This document shows, piece by piece, positions 38,166 through 48,973 of a DNA stretch of 64,000 nucleotides. The stretch lies in the NCBI GenBank assembly GCA_002794775.1, contig NBAY01000042.1, positions 1-64,000 on the forward strand, given 5' to 3'. Position numbers and translations under genes: made by a program. The first letter of the stretch is position 1, and each line of letters starts with the position of its first letter. A model generated the notes under the pieces. It did not search any database and was not told the DNA's origin. It saw nothing but the letters and a program-made list of their open reading frames with translations. Source of the stretch: Porodaedalea pini. Its lineage: Eukaryota > Basidiomycota > Agaricomycetes > Hymenochaetales > Hymenochaetaceae.

Positions 38166-40125
38166 CGATACGGCCAGCAACGTAGTTCATCGTAAGTTTC
38201 CTGTCAAGCATCTTCGAGCGACCGAGCTCAAGACAAAGTAGCCATGGCGACTGAAGATGAAGACCCAACTCAGTTTCCTCGTCGGACTTGGCGAAGAATG
38301 CATCAACAAACTCCTTATCCTCCTCAATGATCGTCGGACTTGAATCAGGATCATGGTGGATCTCGACCGCTGCTGTAACGGTACGCAGCGATGTGTACGC
38401 AAGTTCTGTTTGCACCGACTTGGCCCTTGTGTCGACAGCAGCAATTTCTGGGTCCAGGTATATTGTGAGCGACGGAGTCTTGATATTCGCGGCGACGTTA
38501 ACACCGAACGTGACGTTTTTACTCGAAACACCAGCGTAATGGAACGTATTTAGTGTCATCTGCGTCGCCGGCTCACGAATCGACTGGGCAGCGAGTGTGC
38601 CGCACATCTTGCCCGGATGAGCGACCGACTGGTTGAACTTCGTCTCCATCTCGCCCAATACTCAGTCAAATGCTTCTTTGTTGAGATGGAACTCTAGGAC
38701 TGGACGCGCGACAAAAGTCGCCCGAAGGTGCATGCGGAATGCAACAGAAGCGTTCTCGGCAGCCTCCTTTATTAAAAGATCATCGCCGCGCACAACGATG
38801 AGGCGGTCTGCCAGTTGCTGCACCTGCTCAATGATGTAAACCGGCTCCAGATCGCTCGGTTTTCTGCGGTCGATATGGAAAATCTGCGTTGCGTTGTGCA
38901 CGATGCGGTTCAGGTTGACAGGAAGATAGTGGGCAGCGGAACTGTCACGGCCCGGGAAAATGATTTCACGGAGCAATTTACGATCCTCATGAAGACGGTC
39001 GTATTCCTCGTCGAGTCTTTGCCGGAGCTCGAGGGATGAGTCGTCGATACCGACTTGCAAAACACCAGGAAGGAATCCACCCTTCGGGTCAGTGATGTCA
39101 ACCCGATAGCGATGTTCGAACTTGCGATCATTGATACCGAACGTTTTGATCGTTTGCCGTTCAATAAAAGCACCGTCCATACCATCCTCGCCATACACGA
39201 ATTGGATCAGGTCACCCAGAGAGTTTCGTACAGTCCCGTCGTAGCAGACAGTCACGTCTTCGAGTGCCTTTACAAGTCTACGCTGAATGTAACCAGTCTC
39301 GCCCGTCTTGACAGCGGTATCGATCAAACCTTCGCGACCAGCCATAGCGTGGAAGAAAAACTGTTGCGGAGTTAATCCGCGAAGATACGAGTTCTCAATG
39401 AAGCCGCGCGCCTCTGGGCTGAAGTCGTCCTTCGTAAAGTGAGGTGGTGTGCGATGCCTGAAGCCAAACGGGATTTGCTTCCCTTCAACGGACTGCTGAC
39501 CAACACAGACGGACATCTGCGAGACGTTAATGAACGAACCCTTCGAACCCGCGACAACCATCTGTTTGACATTGTTGTCCTCCTTCACGTTCTCTGCGTA
39601 CTGACCGGAGTGGTCGCGCGCCAAGTTGAGCTCGCGTTCGACTCAACTCTCGAACGACTCGCGAATAGTCATACCCAGTGCAGCTTTCAGACGGTCGTTA
39701 GATGCATCTTCTATGGCCTGCACGACATTCTGCTTCCACATCTTGATCTGATCCGTGATGTACGCCATTGTCTTCATCCGCGACCGTATCACCAATGCCT
39801 ATACTGAATCCATTGTGGAACAGCCAGTGATTAACGATCTGCTGGAGACCAGTGAACAGCGTACGAGTCGCCTCGGGACCTTTTTCGTGAAAGTCGACGT
39901 GGATAAGACCGCCTTGCGACGCTCCAACCGTCTTCTTCTCCACGATACCAAAGATGATCTTAAAAGTGACATACTTCATGTTCATCTCATCGCCATCGAA
40001 ATCGGCGTTATACGGTGGAGTGACGGAAAGATTTAGACGAGAGGCTAAAATACACCAATCAGCGACGATACAATGAGTTAAAGGTGGATAAACACGTACT
40101 GGAGTAAGGCATAAATCGCACGCGA
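38166..40125 (-). pseudogene. RPB1: RPB1 fragment, copy B
   Basis: Starts with the same HRVRFMPYS junction and first intron as copy A, and keeps the canonical active-site loop [12 protein letters not shown] deletion then joins the following intron to [17 protein letters not shown] with a 4-base overlap (ATCT) near 39958. It retains the bridge-helix region that copy A lost ([38 protein letters not shown]) and extends further 3' ([26 protein letters not shown] region altered, [32 protein letters not shown]). A TGA replaces the Trp of AFDWILGE near 38664. Other small frame defects occur around 39780. It cannot encode a functional subunit. Confidence 0.9.
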
Positions 40126-42380
40126 TGCCTCGCCGGAGAAGGTTTCTTCTCATCAAATGCAGGGGACTTCTTCGTCACTGTCTTCTTCCCTCCTGCTGTT
40201 GCCACAGATGCAGTTGATCGAATTGAATTCGCCGATGGTGACTTTCGAATGACGGACGTCTTGTTCGCTGTTGTTTTCGTAGATACTGTAGTAATGGGCG
40301 ACACCTTCCGTGTGCGCGATGCCGCGTTTACTGTACTAATTGGCACCGCACTTGTTTCAGAGACGCGACATGGCCGTCCTTTCCGTAGTGCAGGCACCGG
40401 CGTTTGCGGAGATCTTGAGGTTCCGGTGCTGCACATCGAGGTCGATGACGTGGTCAAGACTTTCCTCGACCGAGTAACAGAGTCCCGCAGAGTCATATTC
40501 TCACGAGGCGTCTTGAATGTAGACTTGCGTGTTGAAGCCCCGCTCCTGCTGCTGGACATTGACACATTCGAGAGCGAGGATGTCGGTCGCGAGGGCGGAT
40601 GAGGTGGACGAAGAGTACCTTGCTGGCCTGCAGTGGCGGCATTTCTGCGGATAGTCGATGCATGTGAACGAGTAGATGAAACAGAAGCGGCGACAGATTT
40701 TGGTCTTTGCACGGAGACGACGTTCAGTAGTTTTACACTCGTGACACTCGCGGTGTCGCCTGTGTCTTTCCCAGTTGTGTGTGGAGAGCGAGAAGCTACA
40801 CCGGGCCGTCGAGAAACCACGGAAGATGACGCGGTAGAGCGCGCAAGGGACGAGGTCGAGCCCTTTAGTCGCAGGCTTTCTTGTTCGTCACGCTCTCCAT
40901 CCACGTCCATACCTGAATTATACGAGAGCGCACTCGGTGCCCTATGGACGCTTGGACTCGTGCTACGCGGGTGGACGGCACAAACTTCGAGTGTGGCTGG
41001 CTCTCCTTACGTTCACACTCCGTCGCAGTCGTAAGGCGCAATGACGTTCGGCTAGTCGTCGACCCAACGCTGCACGCTACACTCCGGACAGATGTGCTAG
41101 ACGAGGTGACAGCTGTGTTCCCGCGAGCAAGGTTCTTGTTCAACACGCTTGTACGAAGCGAATGCGACGTGCTCATGCTATCGCGCTCAGTGGTGTCTTC
41201 GATCCTGCTGAGAGTAGGGCGAAGGCCTGCTCGCGTAAGCGGCCCACGCACCGTGTTGGAGTTGCTCGTCGTCGGCGTTAGAAGATATTCGACCGGGATG
41301 TTGATTTCTGTAGATCGTTATTAGCAAAGTCCTTACCCTTGAGAAGCGCGGACCTACCATTGCTGATCTCCTTGATCGCCCAACTTTCCAGCGCATCGAA
41401 GCCACTCTCGTTCCGGATACCGACCCAGCGCCTTCGAAGCAGATCCATACGAGTCTGTTCAACTTGCACACGGATGTGGGAAATGCTTGATAAGAGGGTC
41501 TCGCTTGGTTCCGTAGGGTGCTGATGAAGAAGAATTGCGGAAAGGAGAGTCTGCGAAGGAATGAGCACAATAATAAACCCGATTATAATTTAATACTCAC
41601 CTGACAGAGCATGCCAGCATTCGACTCCGCCATGCCCCTCCGCACAGCCTCCATAACCCACTCAACGCGCTCCCCGTCCTCAAACCGTCCTAGCCCATCA
41701 TTCTCCATAATTTCGACCCACTTGCGCTCATTGAAACTTCTCCGCCTCGTTGCAAAGCAGAGCATCCACAAACCCCCTTGCTGTCATAACCATTTCTTTC
41801 ACACCCTCTACCCAAGCGTCTTGCACAGAGTTGAGCTTCACTGAGGCCGCATGCGCAGCGAAGAGCAAAGGAAATGCGTTCTGCGGGAGTGCATGCTTCT
41901 TCAGGCCAGTCATCAACCCGTCAGTGGGAGTGCAGCGAAGTCCGGAGTGCACCAGCCCTCTCCGAAAAGACCAACAAGGGCGCGCCGCGCGCCACGCTTA
42001 AGGTATGTATTCTGCACGTCTGGACGCAGGGAAAAGACGAGCGTACGCGGTGCACGACGTGCACACTGGCGGCAGCAACACCCACCTGTGCCCCAGCGGC
42101 CTCCAATGATGCGTTCATACCCAGCAAATTCGAGGAAAGCGTGGAAGAGCCCATGGAGCATCTCCTGCACGAGGCGTGCCTGCATCTTGTCATGGAGCGT
42201 TTGCAATTGAAGATAGTTTGCGGAGCACAGGATAGTGAAAGCGGTGTCCAAGTCATATGAATGGTTGCTGAAGCTGAGCATGCCGGTGTATAAGTATTCT
42301 AAGGTAAAGTGCAGTGCTGGAGGAGTGAAGGGAGGCGAGGGAAGGCGAAGGTTCGTGAGCTCGCCGGGGGCAAGGGTACT
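40126..42380 (-). pseudogene. BTB-domain gene, serine-rich region, copy B
   Basis: The N-terminus is missing. The BTB back half is present (PPALHFTLEYLYTGMLSFSN, ILCSANYLQLQTLHDKMQAR, LVQEMLHGLFHAFLEFAGYE), followed by GGCCCRQCARRAP, LVFSLRPDVQNTYLKRGARR, PLLFAAHAASVKLNSVQDA and the helical RVQVEQTRMDLLRRRWVGI. Then comes the long Ser/Thr/Arg-rich tail to KKPSPAR. The region is highly similar to 29263-31400 in copy A; differences are mostly single bases and small indels. The junction with the shared element end carries the word CTCGTCGACGACC, which is found in both parents and could have guided the join. Confidence 0.65.
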
Positions 42381-42773
42381 CGTCGACGACCACAAGGGTG
42401 CCTCCCACTGGTTGGAGATCACATGTTGGCACTGTCGTCAACTTTGCTTTTGACCGATTTTTAATTCAACCAGGCCACTCTATTTCACAAAAAATACATA
42501 TACAGATAGAGAATTGTCTGAAGTTTTTTTACATGCTTCAAGCTAGTGATTTGGATGGTTGAATAAAATTAAATATGTCAATGAAGAAACTGAGCACTGT
42601 ACAGCCACAAAAGCTGTGTATCGCCTCATAGCCACTGCTCAATTTAGCAGAAATGGGGTCCAAAATTAACATATATGGTATACCATCAGCTTATGAAGCT
42701 GACAAAAACCCAAATTGGGGACTTTATCTTTGCCCACAACAAAAGACGATACTTCGTAAACTCAGTAATCGTA
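42381..42773 (-). repeat. Shared ~400-bp 5' end of element B
   Basis: Ends CAGTAATCGTA at 42773 on the plus strand; matches the ends of A and C, including the TCAGCTT/AAGCTGA stem and the GGTCCAAAATTAACATATAT block. Confidence 0.85.
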
Positions 42774-43140
42774 ATATTTTCGGGGAGGATGTGCACTATT
42801 TTTGGGTAGTATTTAACCCAAGCAAATATATCATATGTGCCAGACTTCGTACTCTTGGTGCCTGCTGGCAGCCGATCGAGTACTCTTCAAGGCTACATGT
42901 ACATATTTATTTGTCTAAGGAAGCCATGTGTACATTGTTTTACTCGAATACATACATTTGATATTCATGGTCAATCTTCTTTACATTTAGCGATACGCTT
43001 AACCAGTTCTCTCCATGTTGACATCTGCAGCCTCCTTCTCATTCAACAAGGCCATGATCTTTTATACTTTTTACTCAAAGACAGCATTTGAGTTAAGTCT
43101 CGTCAACTCTTCCTCATCAATTCCCGTGATATCATCCATG
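42774..43140. other. Spacer between element B and the chromovirus
   Basis: No supportable gene. The last five bases, CCATG, are the left copy of the chromovirus target-site duplication. Confidence 0.5.
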
Positions 43141-43563
43141 TGTCAGGACTCGAACTTCCCCTTTTCTTTATTTCCCCTTTTCCTTTTTCGTTTCTGTTAA
43201 TTGCTCCTTTTCATTATCTTTAATCATCTTTCCAATCACTTCCCACACTCCCTCTACACGACCTTCATTCGTTCCATTCCCACTCGTTATGTAATGTTAG
43301 GTAATATAGTCTCACGGTCGTCGCTATATAAGGTCTCAGGAATCGCATGAACTCCTTGTTCTGCTTTTCCTCTTACCTCCGCGTCGACCTAGGTGAGACT
43401 CGTCCCCCTTGTATTAGTCTAGTCTTGTATTAATCCTCTTACCTCCGCGTCGACCTAGCCTGAGTAAGCGTGTCCCGAGTCTACGCTCGAGTATAGCACG
43501 TCCCAGACGACAGTCAGCCGAGGCCTGCCCAGTCCGAGCCGTCTCCCGGGCTTCCGCCTAACA
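43141..43563 (+). repeat. 5' LTR of the chromovirus
   Basis: Begins TGTCAGGACTCG and ends CCGCCTAACA. It contains a TATA box (43325-43332) and two copies of CTTACCTCCGCGTCGACCTA about 68 bp apart downstream of it. Confidence 0.95.
43325..43332 (+). promoter_or_regulatory. LTR TATA box
   Basis: TATATAAG lies 33 nt before GTTCTGCTTTT, the inferred 5' end of the transcript and self-primer. Confidence 0.6.
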
Positions 43564-43575
43564 TAAAAGCAGAAC
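43358..43575 (+). promoter_or_regulatory. Self-primer (43358-43368) and primer binding site (43565-43575)
   Basis: GTTCTGCTTTT in the LTR is an exact 11-nt complement of AAAAGCAGAAC, which starts two bases after the LTR. No tRNA-like TGG primer site follows the LTR. This is the arrangement of Tf1 and related elements, where the first 11 nt of the RNA fold back to prime reverse transcription. Position relative to the TATA box fits the RNA starting at or near 43358. Confidence 0.75.
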
Positions 43576-44267
43576 CCCACCCAGGCTCATCCCCAGCGTA
43601 CGTCGTCGCTGTCGACTCGCCTTCACTCAGTCTAGAGGAGCGCTCCCCTCGACGGATTTGACGTGTAAACCCCCTGAACGACAACCCTCAACCCTGCCCG
43701 GACGTTTTCGGACGTTCGTGTATTACGTAAACATATCAACCGACATCTCCCGACCCTGGCTCTACGAATTAGCCTCTGGTGGAGCACGCACCTAACGTGG
43801 ACGTGGGTAACCAGACGAGTCCAAACTTCGACGACAATCTCGTTTGTAATCTCACTCGGATCCTACCGCCTCGTCATCAACTTCGCTGACGAACCCGCTC
43901 AACGTTGGCGTAACCCCGGATCGAACACGCAACCGATCCCTGTCCCACCGCCAACGTCAAGATAGATCTCACCGACGAACAGCGACGGGCCCTTCCTGCC
44001 TCAGCCCGTTGGGATCCAGATCGACCAGGCTACGTCGCGACCAATAACAGCGGCGTCACTCACGACATCTGGTGGAGTGAAATCCGGCACGGCTGGTATT
44101 CGTCAGACGAACGAGGAAGGAGAGCAAGGTGGCCTCCAGCTACCCCATCGTCACCCGCACCGTCAACATCTACGGTTAACCTACCACCGACTCCGGGTCC
44201 TTACCGCGAGACCAACAGAGATCCCTCACCGCCGACTCCCCCAGAACCTTCAACACCCGAACCCGCG
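43576..44267 (+). other. Chromovirus leader
   Basis: An untranslated leader of about 700 nt before gag. It is GC-rich and contains short open frames but none that I would call a gene. Confidence 0.6.
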
Positions 44268-45347
44268 ATGTCAGCAGAAGGTTTCAGCCAACAGCAAATG
44301 GCGCAGATCGCGGCCATCGTTGCGAATGCCTTCGCCCATCAGGCGAACAACGCCCCAGCACCGGTCGCGGCCGCTAACCCCCCGACCCCCAACATAGACG
44401 TCGCCCGACCACGTGAATTCACTGGTGGCGACGATTACCTTGACTTCAGACGCGAAGTCCTTCTTTTCGTGTCCGCGAACCCAAACCGATACCCTACGTC
44501 GGAGAGTAAGATCTACGTAGCTCTCTCCTACCTGAAGGGTGGTAATGCGGCAACGTGGGCGCAGAACTACGTCGAGGAGTCGACAACGGTGGGAATCGTT
44601 ACCTTCACGGACAGCTGGGAAAGATTCCAGGAACGACTCGACGCCTCGTTCGACGATCCGAACCGAAAGGAAGCTGCGCTGAAGGATTTCCGGGAGAAGG
44701 TTCAGAAGGACCTCACCGCGGATAAATTCTTCCAACAACTTGACGTCATCATCAAGCGGGCGGAACTGAAAGACGACAGCGTTATCTGCGACCGCCTCAA
44801 GCGAGCAATGAACATCGAGGTAGTCCGCGGCGTGCTGAGGTCGACGCCCGTACCGACAACGTATGAGGCGTGGAAGAACAAAGCTATCGAGATCGATCGC
44901 GGAGAACAGCAGATCCGCGCGATTCAACGAGGCCGCCCGTTCATACCGCAACCTCGCCAACAACAACCGGCACCCCCCGCTCGGCGCCAAGTTGCAACCC
45001 CGCACGTCGACAAACGCGACGCGACCGGCGTCACGTTCGGAGGTATCGGACAACCGATGGACGTCTCTATGAACGAGGCACGTCGCAGAAGAGCTTGCTG
45101 GATCTGTGGTCAAGAAGGCCACTTCAAGGACAGGTGCCCGCAGGGGAAACCGATTATCCAGCGTATGCTGGAACTGATGGCCCCTGGCGAACGCCGCATC
45201 CTCGCAGACGAGCTCGGAGCGATGAAGGAGTCAGCCTTCGAGGAAGTCGTAGACACTCGGAGGTCGACGGTGGAGGACTATGTGGAGGAAGGAGAGAATG
45301 ACGAAGAGGTCGTTGACTCGCAGGGTTTTGCGAGTGGTCAGGCGTAG
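44268..45347 (+). CDS. gag: Chromovirus Gag
   Basis: A 359-residue protein starting at ATG 44268. A proline-rich N-terminus precedes a retrotransposon-gag helical region (EFTGGDDYLDFRREVLLFVS, SYLKGGNAATWAQNYVEES, DRLKRAMNIEVVRGVLRST). Then come a basic Gln/Pro linker and one zinc knuckle CWICGQEGHFKDRC (CX2CX4HX4C), and an acidic C-terminal tail. The stop is TAG at 45345-45347. Pol is in the -1 frame and overlaps the last 31 nt of gag. Confidence 0.95.
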   Translation: MSAEGFSQQQMAQIAAIVANAFAHQANNAPAPVAAANPPTPNIDVARPREFTGGDDYLDFRREVLLFVSANPNRYPTSESKIYVALSYLKGGNAATWAQNYVEESTTVGIVTFTDSWERFQERLDASFDDPNRKEAALKDFREKVQKDLTADKFFQQLDVIIKRAELKDDSVICDRLKRAMNIEVVRGVLRSTPVPTTYEAWKNKAIEIDRGEQQIRAIQRGRPFIPQPRQQQPAPPARRQVATPHVDKRDATGVTFGGIGQPMDVSMNEARRRRACWICGQEGHFKDRCPQGKPIIQRMLELMAPGERRILADELGAMKESAFEEVVDTRRSTVEDYVEEGENDEEVVDSQGFASGQA

Positions 45348-48300
45348 CCATCGGGGCGACTGACCGGGAAGAACAAGGGACTTTGAATCCGGACTCGTTA
45401 AAATATAACCAACCGTCTGTACAACACGTAGATGCGAACAACGTCGATGGTTTTCCGGAGTATGAAGTCCCCACCGGTGTGAAAAGAAGTGAAGGGTACG
45501 AGCAGTTGTTCATGAGAGGAACTGGCGGACGCCAGCTGGACCTTCTCCTGAACGTCGGACACAGTGTGAAAGGTGAAGTGAGGGAGGTAGACGCTCACGC
45601 ACTCGTGGACTCGGGATGTACAGGATCGTGCATCGACGTGAGGTTCGTCGAACGGTATGGGCTAGAGACGAAGCGGTATATCCGACCCCTTGCGGTGCTC
45701 AATGCCGACGGCACGCACAACGAAGCTGGGTTGATCGAGGAATACGTTGACGTTGAACTCACGATCGGTCATCATAAGGAACAGATCGTCCTGGCAGTAA
45801 CCTCATTGGCGTCTTCTAACATCTTCCTGGGGTACGACTGGCTTCGACGACACAATCCAGAGGTCAACTGGAAGACGGGGACACTCGACTTTACTCGCTG
45901 TCCAGGTGAATGCGTGGTAGAGAAGGACGACGAGGAAGGTATGCGGAGGGTGTGGAGAGCAGCAGAGGAGACGAGGAGGGTGAGAGAGGTGCGAATGGAC
46001 AAGGAGTCCTGGCCCGCATACCTCAACGACTACGCCGACGTCTTTAGCGAAAAAGGCTTCGAAAAGCTACCGGAACACCGACCGTGGGACCATGTCATCG
46101 ACTTGAAGCCCGACTTCAAACCAAGTGACTGTAAAATCTACCCGCTCACGCCAACAGAGCAACAGTCACTCAAGGACTTCCTCGATGAAAACTTGAAGTC
46201 GGGTCGCATTCGACGGTCGATATCGCCCATGGCGTCGCCCTTCTTCTTCATTAAGAAGGCCGACAAATCGCTACGCCCGATCCAGGATTACCGTAAGCTC
46301 AATGACGGTACGATCAAGAACAAGTATCCCCTCCCTCTCATTGACGAACTCGTCGACAAGGTCAAGAAAGCGAAGTACATCACTAAGCTTGACCTTCGCT
46401 GGGGGTACTACAATATCCGGATCCGCGAGGGTGACGAATGGAAAGCAGCGTTTCGCACAAACATGGGCCTCTTCGAACCGACGGTCATGTTCTTTGGTCT
46501 CTGCAACGCCCCGGCAACGTTCCAGGCTTTTGTCAATCACATCTTCAAGGAACTGATTTACGCTAACCTGATCATCGTATACCTCGACGACATATTGATC
46601 CTCTCGGAGACCATTGAGGAACATATAGACACGTCGAGACGCGTCCTTCAGATCCTGCGAGAGAATGGCCTGTACCTGAAGCCGGAGAAGTGCGAATTTG
46701 ACGCCAAGGTCGTCAAATACCTCGGCCACATCATCGGTAATGGCGAGATCAAGGCTGACCCAGCAAAGACGGAAGCGATTGCGAACTGGCCGGTCCCACG
46801 AAACCTGAAACAGCTACAACAATTCCTCGGCATGGGTAACTGGCTACGATGGTTCATCAAGGACTACAGTAAGGTGGTCCATCCGCTGACGTCGTTAACG
46901 GGCAAGAAGGACTGGGTATGGGAGACCGAACAGCAGGAAGCGTTCGAGGAGCTGAGACGACGTCTCTGCTCACCTCCAGTCCTAGCCATCGCCAACGACA
47001 AGGGTCCTTTCCGCGTAGAAGCGGACTCGTCAAACTTTGCGCTCGGCGGTGTGTTGTTGCAAAAACAGGAAGGGAAGTGGAGGGTGATTGCCTATAGGTC
47101 AGAAGCGCTCCTACCCGCTGAACGAAACTACGAGATCTACGACAAGGAGATGCTCGCGATCGTTTCGGCACTCAAGGAATGGCGACAATACCTCCTCGGC
47201 GCTCGCCACACGATCGAAATCTGGTCCGACCACGCTAACCTCACCTACTTCAGGTCAGCGCAGAAGCTGAGCTACCGTCAAGCCCGCTGGCGAACCGAAC
47301 TCGAAGAGTTTGACTTCCACCTCGAACACAAGTCGGGGAAGACGATGGGCAAGGCGGACCTATTATCGCGCAAGGCAGGTTACGACAAGGGCCAGGATGA
47401 CAACGACGGCATCGTCTTCATCAAGGAAAAGTGGTTGAATCGTGGAATAGTGAGGACGTCGCGGGATGAAGTGTTGGAACGAGTGGGTGAAGCGCAGAGG
47501 GCACAAGACGAGTCGGAAAGGCCGACGAATATGGTAGAAGTCGACGGGTTGTGGCGAATGAAAGGCAAGGTGTACGTGCCGTCGACGATGAAGGAAGCGG
47601 TGTTGAGGGAGTGCCACGACTCGACCCTGGCAGGACATCCGGGATCGTCGAAGACGGTCGAACTGGTACGTCGAGACTTCTGGTGGGCGTCGATGTTCTC
47701 CGATGTCCGAGCATACGTCCGAGGATGTGACCGCTGCCAACGAACGAAGGCTCTGAGGGCATCAAGGTCGAGGCCACTTCATCCAAACGCGGTCCCTGAA
47801 GGTCCCTGGGAAATTGTCACGGTCGACCTCATCGGAGAACTCCCGGACTCCAAGGGGCACAACGCAATCTGCGTTTTCGTCGATAGGTTCTCGAAACAGA
47901 TGCACGCGATCCCGACGACGACAAAATTGTCAGCGGAAGGCATGGCTCAACTGTACCGCGACCACGTCTTCCGTCTCCATGGCTTGCCAAAAAAGATCAT
48001 CCATGACCGAGGCACGCAGTTTGACGCATCAATGATGAGGGAGCTGTACAAACTCCTACACATCGAAGGCAACCCGTCGACGGCGTATCACCCGCAAACG
48101 GACGGTCAGACGGAACGCGTCAACCAAGAGCTCGAACAGTACCTCCGGCTCTTCGTTGACCATCGACAGTCAGACTGGAAAGACTGGCTCCCTCTCGCAG
48201 AGTTCGCCTACAACAACCGAGAACACTCGGCGACAAAGATGTCACCCTTCTACGCGAACACTGGACGTCACCCTAGGAGCTTCGACGCCGTACGAACTTC

Positions 48301-48973
48301 CTCTACCAACATGTCGGCAGAAGAATTCGCGAAGCACATCAAGGAGACCCATCGCGCGGCAAGGGACAATCTGGTCAAGGCAGCAGAAGACATGAAACGC
48401 TACCATGACCGGACGGCAGGAGCATCGGTGGAATACAAGGCTGGCGACAAGGTCTTCCTTGACGGGCGAAACATCAGTACGGACTCGCCGACAAAGAAAC
48501 TTGCAGACAAATGGTACGGCCCCTTTGACGTCGTCGACAAGGTAGGAGCGAGCGCGTACAAGCTCAAACTCCCGAAGCGATGGAAAAAGGTCCACCCTGT
48601 CTTCAATGAAGCCCTGTTGAAACCCGCCGTTGAACCGTCGTTTGAGAGCCAGAAGCTACCGCCACCGCCACCACCGGAAATCGTCGACAACGAAGAGGAA
48701 TACGAGGTTGAAGAGGTCATTGACTCACGTCTGCACCGAGGTAAACTACAGTACCTCGTCAAGTGGGTCGGGTACAACGAACCGACCTGGCAACCGGAGA
48801 CGGACTTCGGCGAGAACGCAAAGGAGGCAATTGCTGAATTCTACCTCAAACACCCCGGTGCTCCCCGCAAACTCGATATCCCTCACTCACGACTCCGTCC
48901 GCTCTTCGTCGACACCGAGCCAGACGACCGCGATCTTGGTTGGTCGGGACGCCCAACCTTGAGGGGGGGGTAA
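45317..48973 (+). CDS. pol: Chromovirus Pol: protease, reverse transcriptase, RNase H, integrase, chromodomain
   Basis: Open from 45317 in the -1 frame; there is no obvious ATG start, in line with expression by frameshift. Domains in order: aspartic protease (ALVDSGCTGSCIDVRF), RT (KADKSLRPIQDYRKLND, FFGLCNAPATFQAFV, IVYLDDILILSE catalytic YLDD), RNase H (FRVEADSSNFALGGVLLQK, IYDKEMLAIVSALKEW), integrase zinc finger (HDSTLAGHPG...CDRCQRTK), integrase core (VDLIGEL, IIHDRGTQFDASM, TERVNQELEQY) and a C-terminal chromodomain (YEVEEVIDSRLHRGKLQYLV, KWVGYNEPTWQPETDF). The final codons are the polypurine tract (GAGGGGGGGG), and TAA at 48971-48973 touches the 3' LTR. All catalytic residues are present. 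Confidence 0.95.
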   Translation, partial: LAGFCEWSGVAIGATDREEQGTLNPDSLKYNQPSVQHVDANNVDGFPEYEVPTGVKRSEGYEQLFMRGTGGRQLDLLLNVGHSVKGEVREVDAHALVDSGCTGSCIDVRFVERYGLETKRYIRPLAVLNADGTHNEAGLIEEYVDVELTIGHHKEQIVLAVTSLASSNIFLGYDWLRRHNPEVNWKTGTLDFTRCPGECVVEKDDEEGMRRVWRAAEETRRVREVRMDKESWPAYLNDYADVFSEKGFEKLPEHRPWDHVIDLKPDFKPSDCKIYPLTPTEQQSLKDFLDENLKSGRIRRSISPMASPFFFIKKADKSLRPIQDYRKLNDGTIKNKYPLPLIDELVDKVKKAKYITKLDLRWGYYNIRIREGDEWKAAFRTNMGLFEPTVMFFGLCNAPATFQAFVNHIFKELIYANLIIVYLDDILILSETIEEHIDTSRRVLQILRENGLYLKPEKCEFDAKVVKYLGHIIGNGEIKADPAKTEAIANWPVPRNLKQLQQFLGMGNWLRWFIKDYSKVVHPLTSLTGKKDWVWETEQQEAFEELRRRLCSPPVLAIANDKGPFRVEADSSNFALGGVLLQKQEGKWRVIAYRSEALLPAERNYEIYDKEMLAIVSALKEWRQYLLGARHTIEIWSDHANLTYFRSAQKLSYRQARWRTELEEFDFHLEHKSGKTMGKADLLSRKAGYDKGQDDNDGIVFIKEKWLNRGIVRTSRDEVLERVGEAQRAQDESERPTNMVEVDGLWRMKGKVYVPSTMKEAVLRECHDSTLAGHPGSSKTVELVRRDFWWASMFSDVRAYVRGCDRCQRTKALRASRSRPLHPNAVPEGPWEIVTVDLIGELPDSKGHNAICVFVDRFSKQMHAIPTTTKLSAEGMAQLYRDHVFRLHGLPKKIIHDRGTQFDASMMRELYKLLHIEGNPSTAYHPQTDGQTERVNQELEQYLRLFVDHRQSDWKDWLPLAEFAYNNREHSATKMSPFYANTGRHPRSFDAVRTSSTNMSAEEFAKHIKETHRAARDNLVKAAEDMKRYHDRTAGASVEYKAGDKVFLDGRNISTDSPTKKLADKWYGPFDVVDKVGASAYKLKLPKRWKKVHPVFNEALLKPAVEPSFESQKLPPPPPPEIVDNEEEYEVEEVIDSRLHRGKLQYLVKWVGYNEPTWQPETDFGENAKEAIAEFYLKHPGAPRKLDIPHSRLRPLFVDTEPDDRDLGWSGRPTLRGG
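45323..45365 (+). promoter_or_regulatory. Putative -1 ribosomal frameshift signal in the gag-pol overlap
   Basis: In the gag frame the codons read CAG GGT TTT, giving the heptamer G GGT TTT (45323-45329), a canonical X XXY YYZ slippery site. After a 6-nt spacer a stem forms from GGTCAG (45336-45341) with CTGACC (45360-45365), extendable by a T-G pair. The pol frame opens at 45317, just after a TGA in that frame, and stays open through the gag stop, so slippage would give Gag-Pol. Confidence 0.65.

Larger units (their letters stand above)
36879..42773 (-). mobile_element. Gene-capturing element copy B (CAP-Gly + RPB1 + BTB gene), Helitron2-like
   Basis: The 180-bp terminus is at 36879-37058 and the shared ~400-bp end at 42381-42773. 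Host sequence on the minus strand between them runs BTB gene, RPB1 fragment, CAP-Gly gene end. If BTB and CAP-Gly belong to one host gene, the RPB1 piece is an insertion within it. B keeps the BTB back half that A lost and lacks the BTB start that A kept, while both share the BTB-to-RPB1 junction. They are therefore independently eroded daughters of one parent element. No mobility protein is encoded. Confidence 0.7.

Noticed and set aside
26361..42460. Simple tandem segmental duplication explaining A and B
   Set aside because: A and B share only BTB-RPB1 and the ends; NOT1 in A and CAP-Gly in B differ, and each has private deletions. C shares the ends but no cargo.
44271..45122. A 283-codon antisense frame opposite gag
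   Set aside because: Codon shadow of gag in a GC-rich coding region, with no protein-like motifs.
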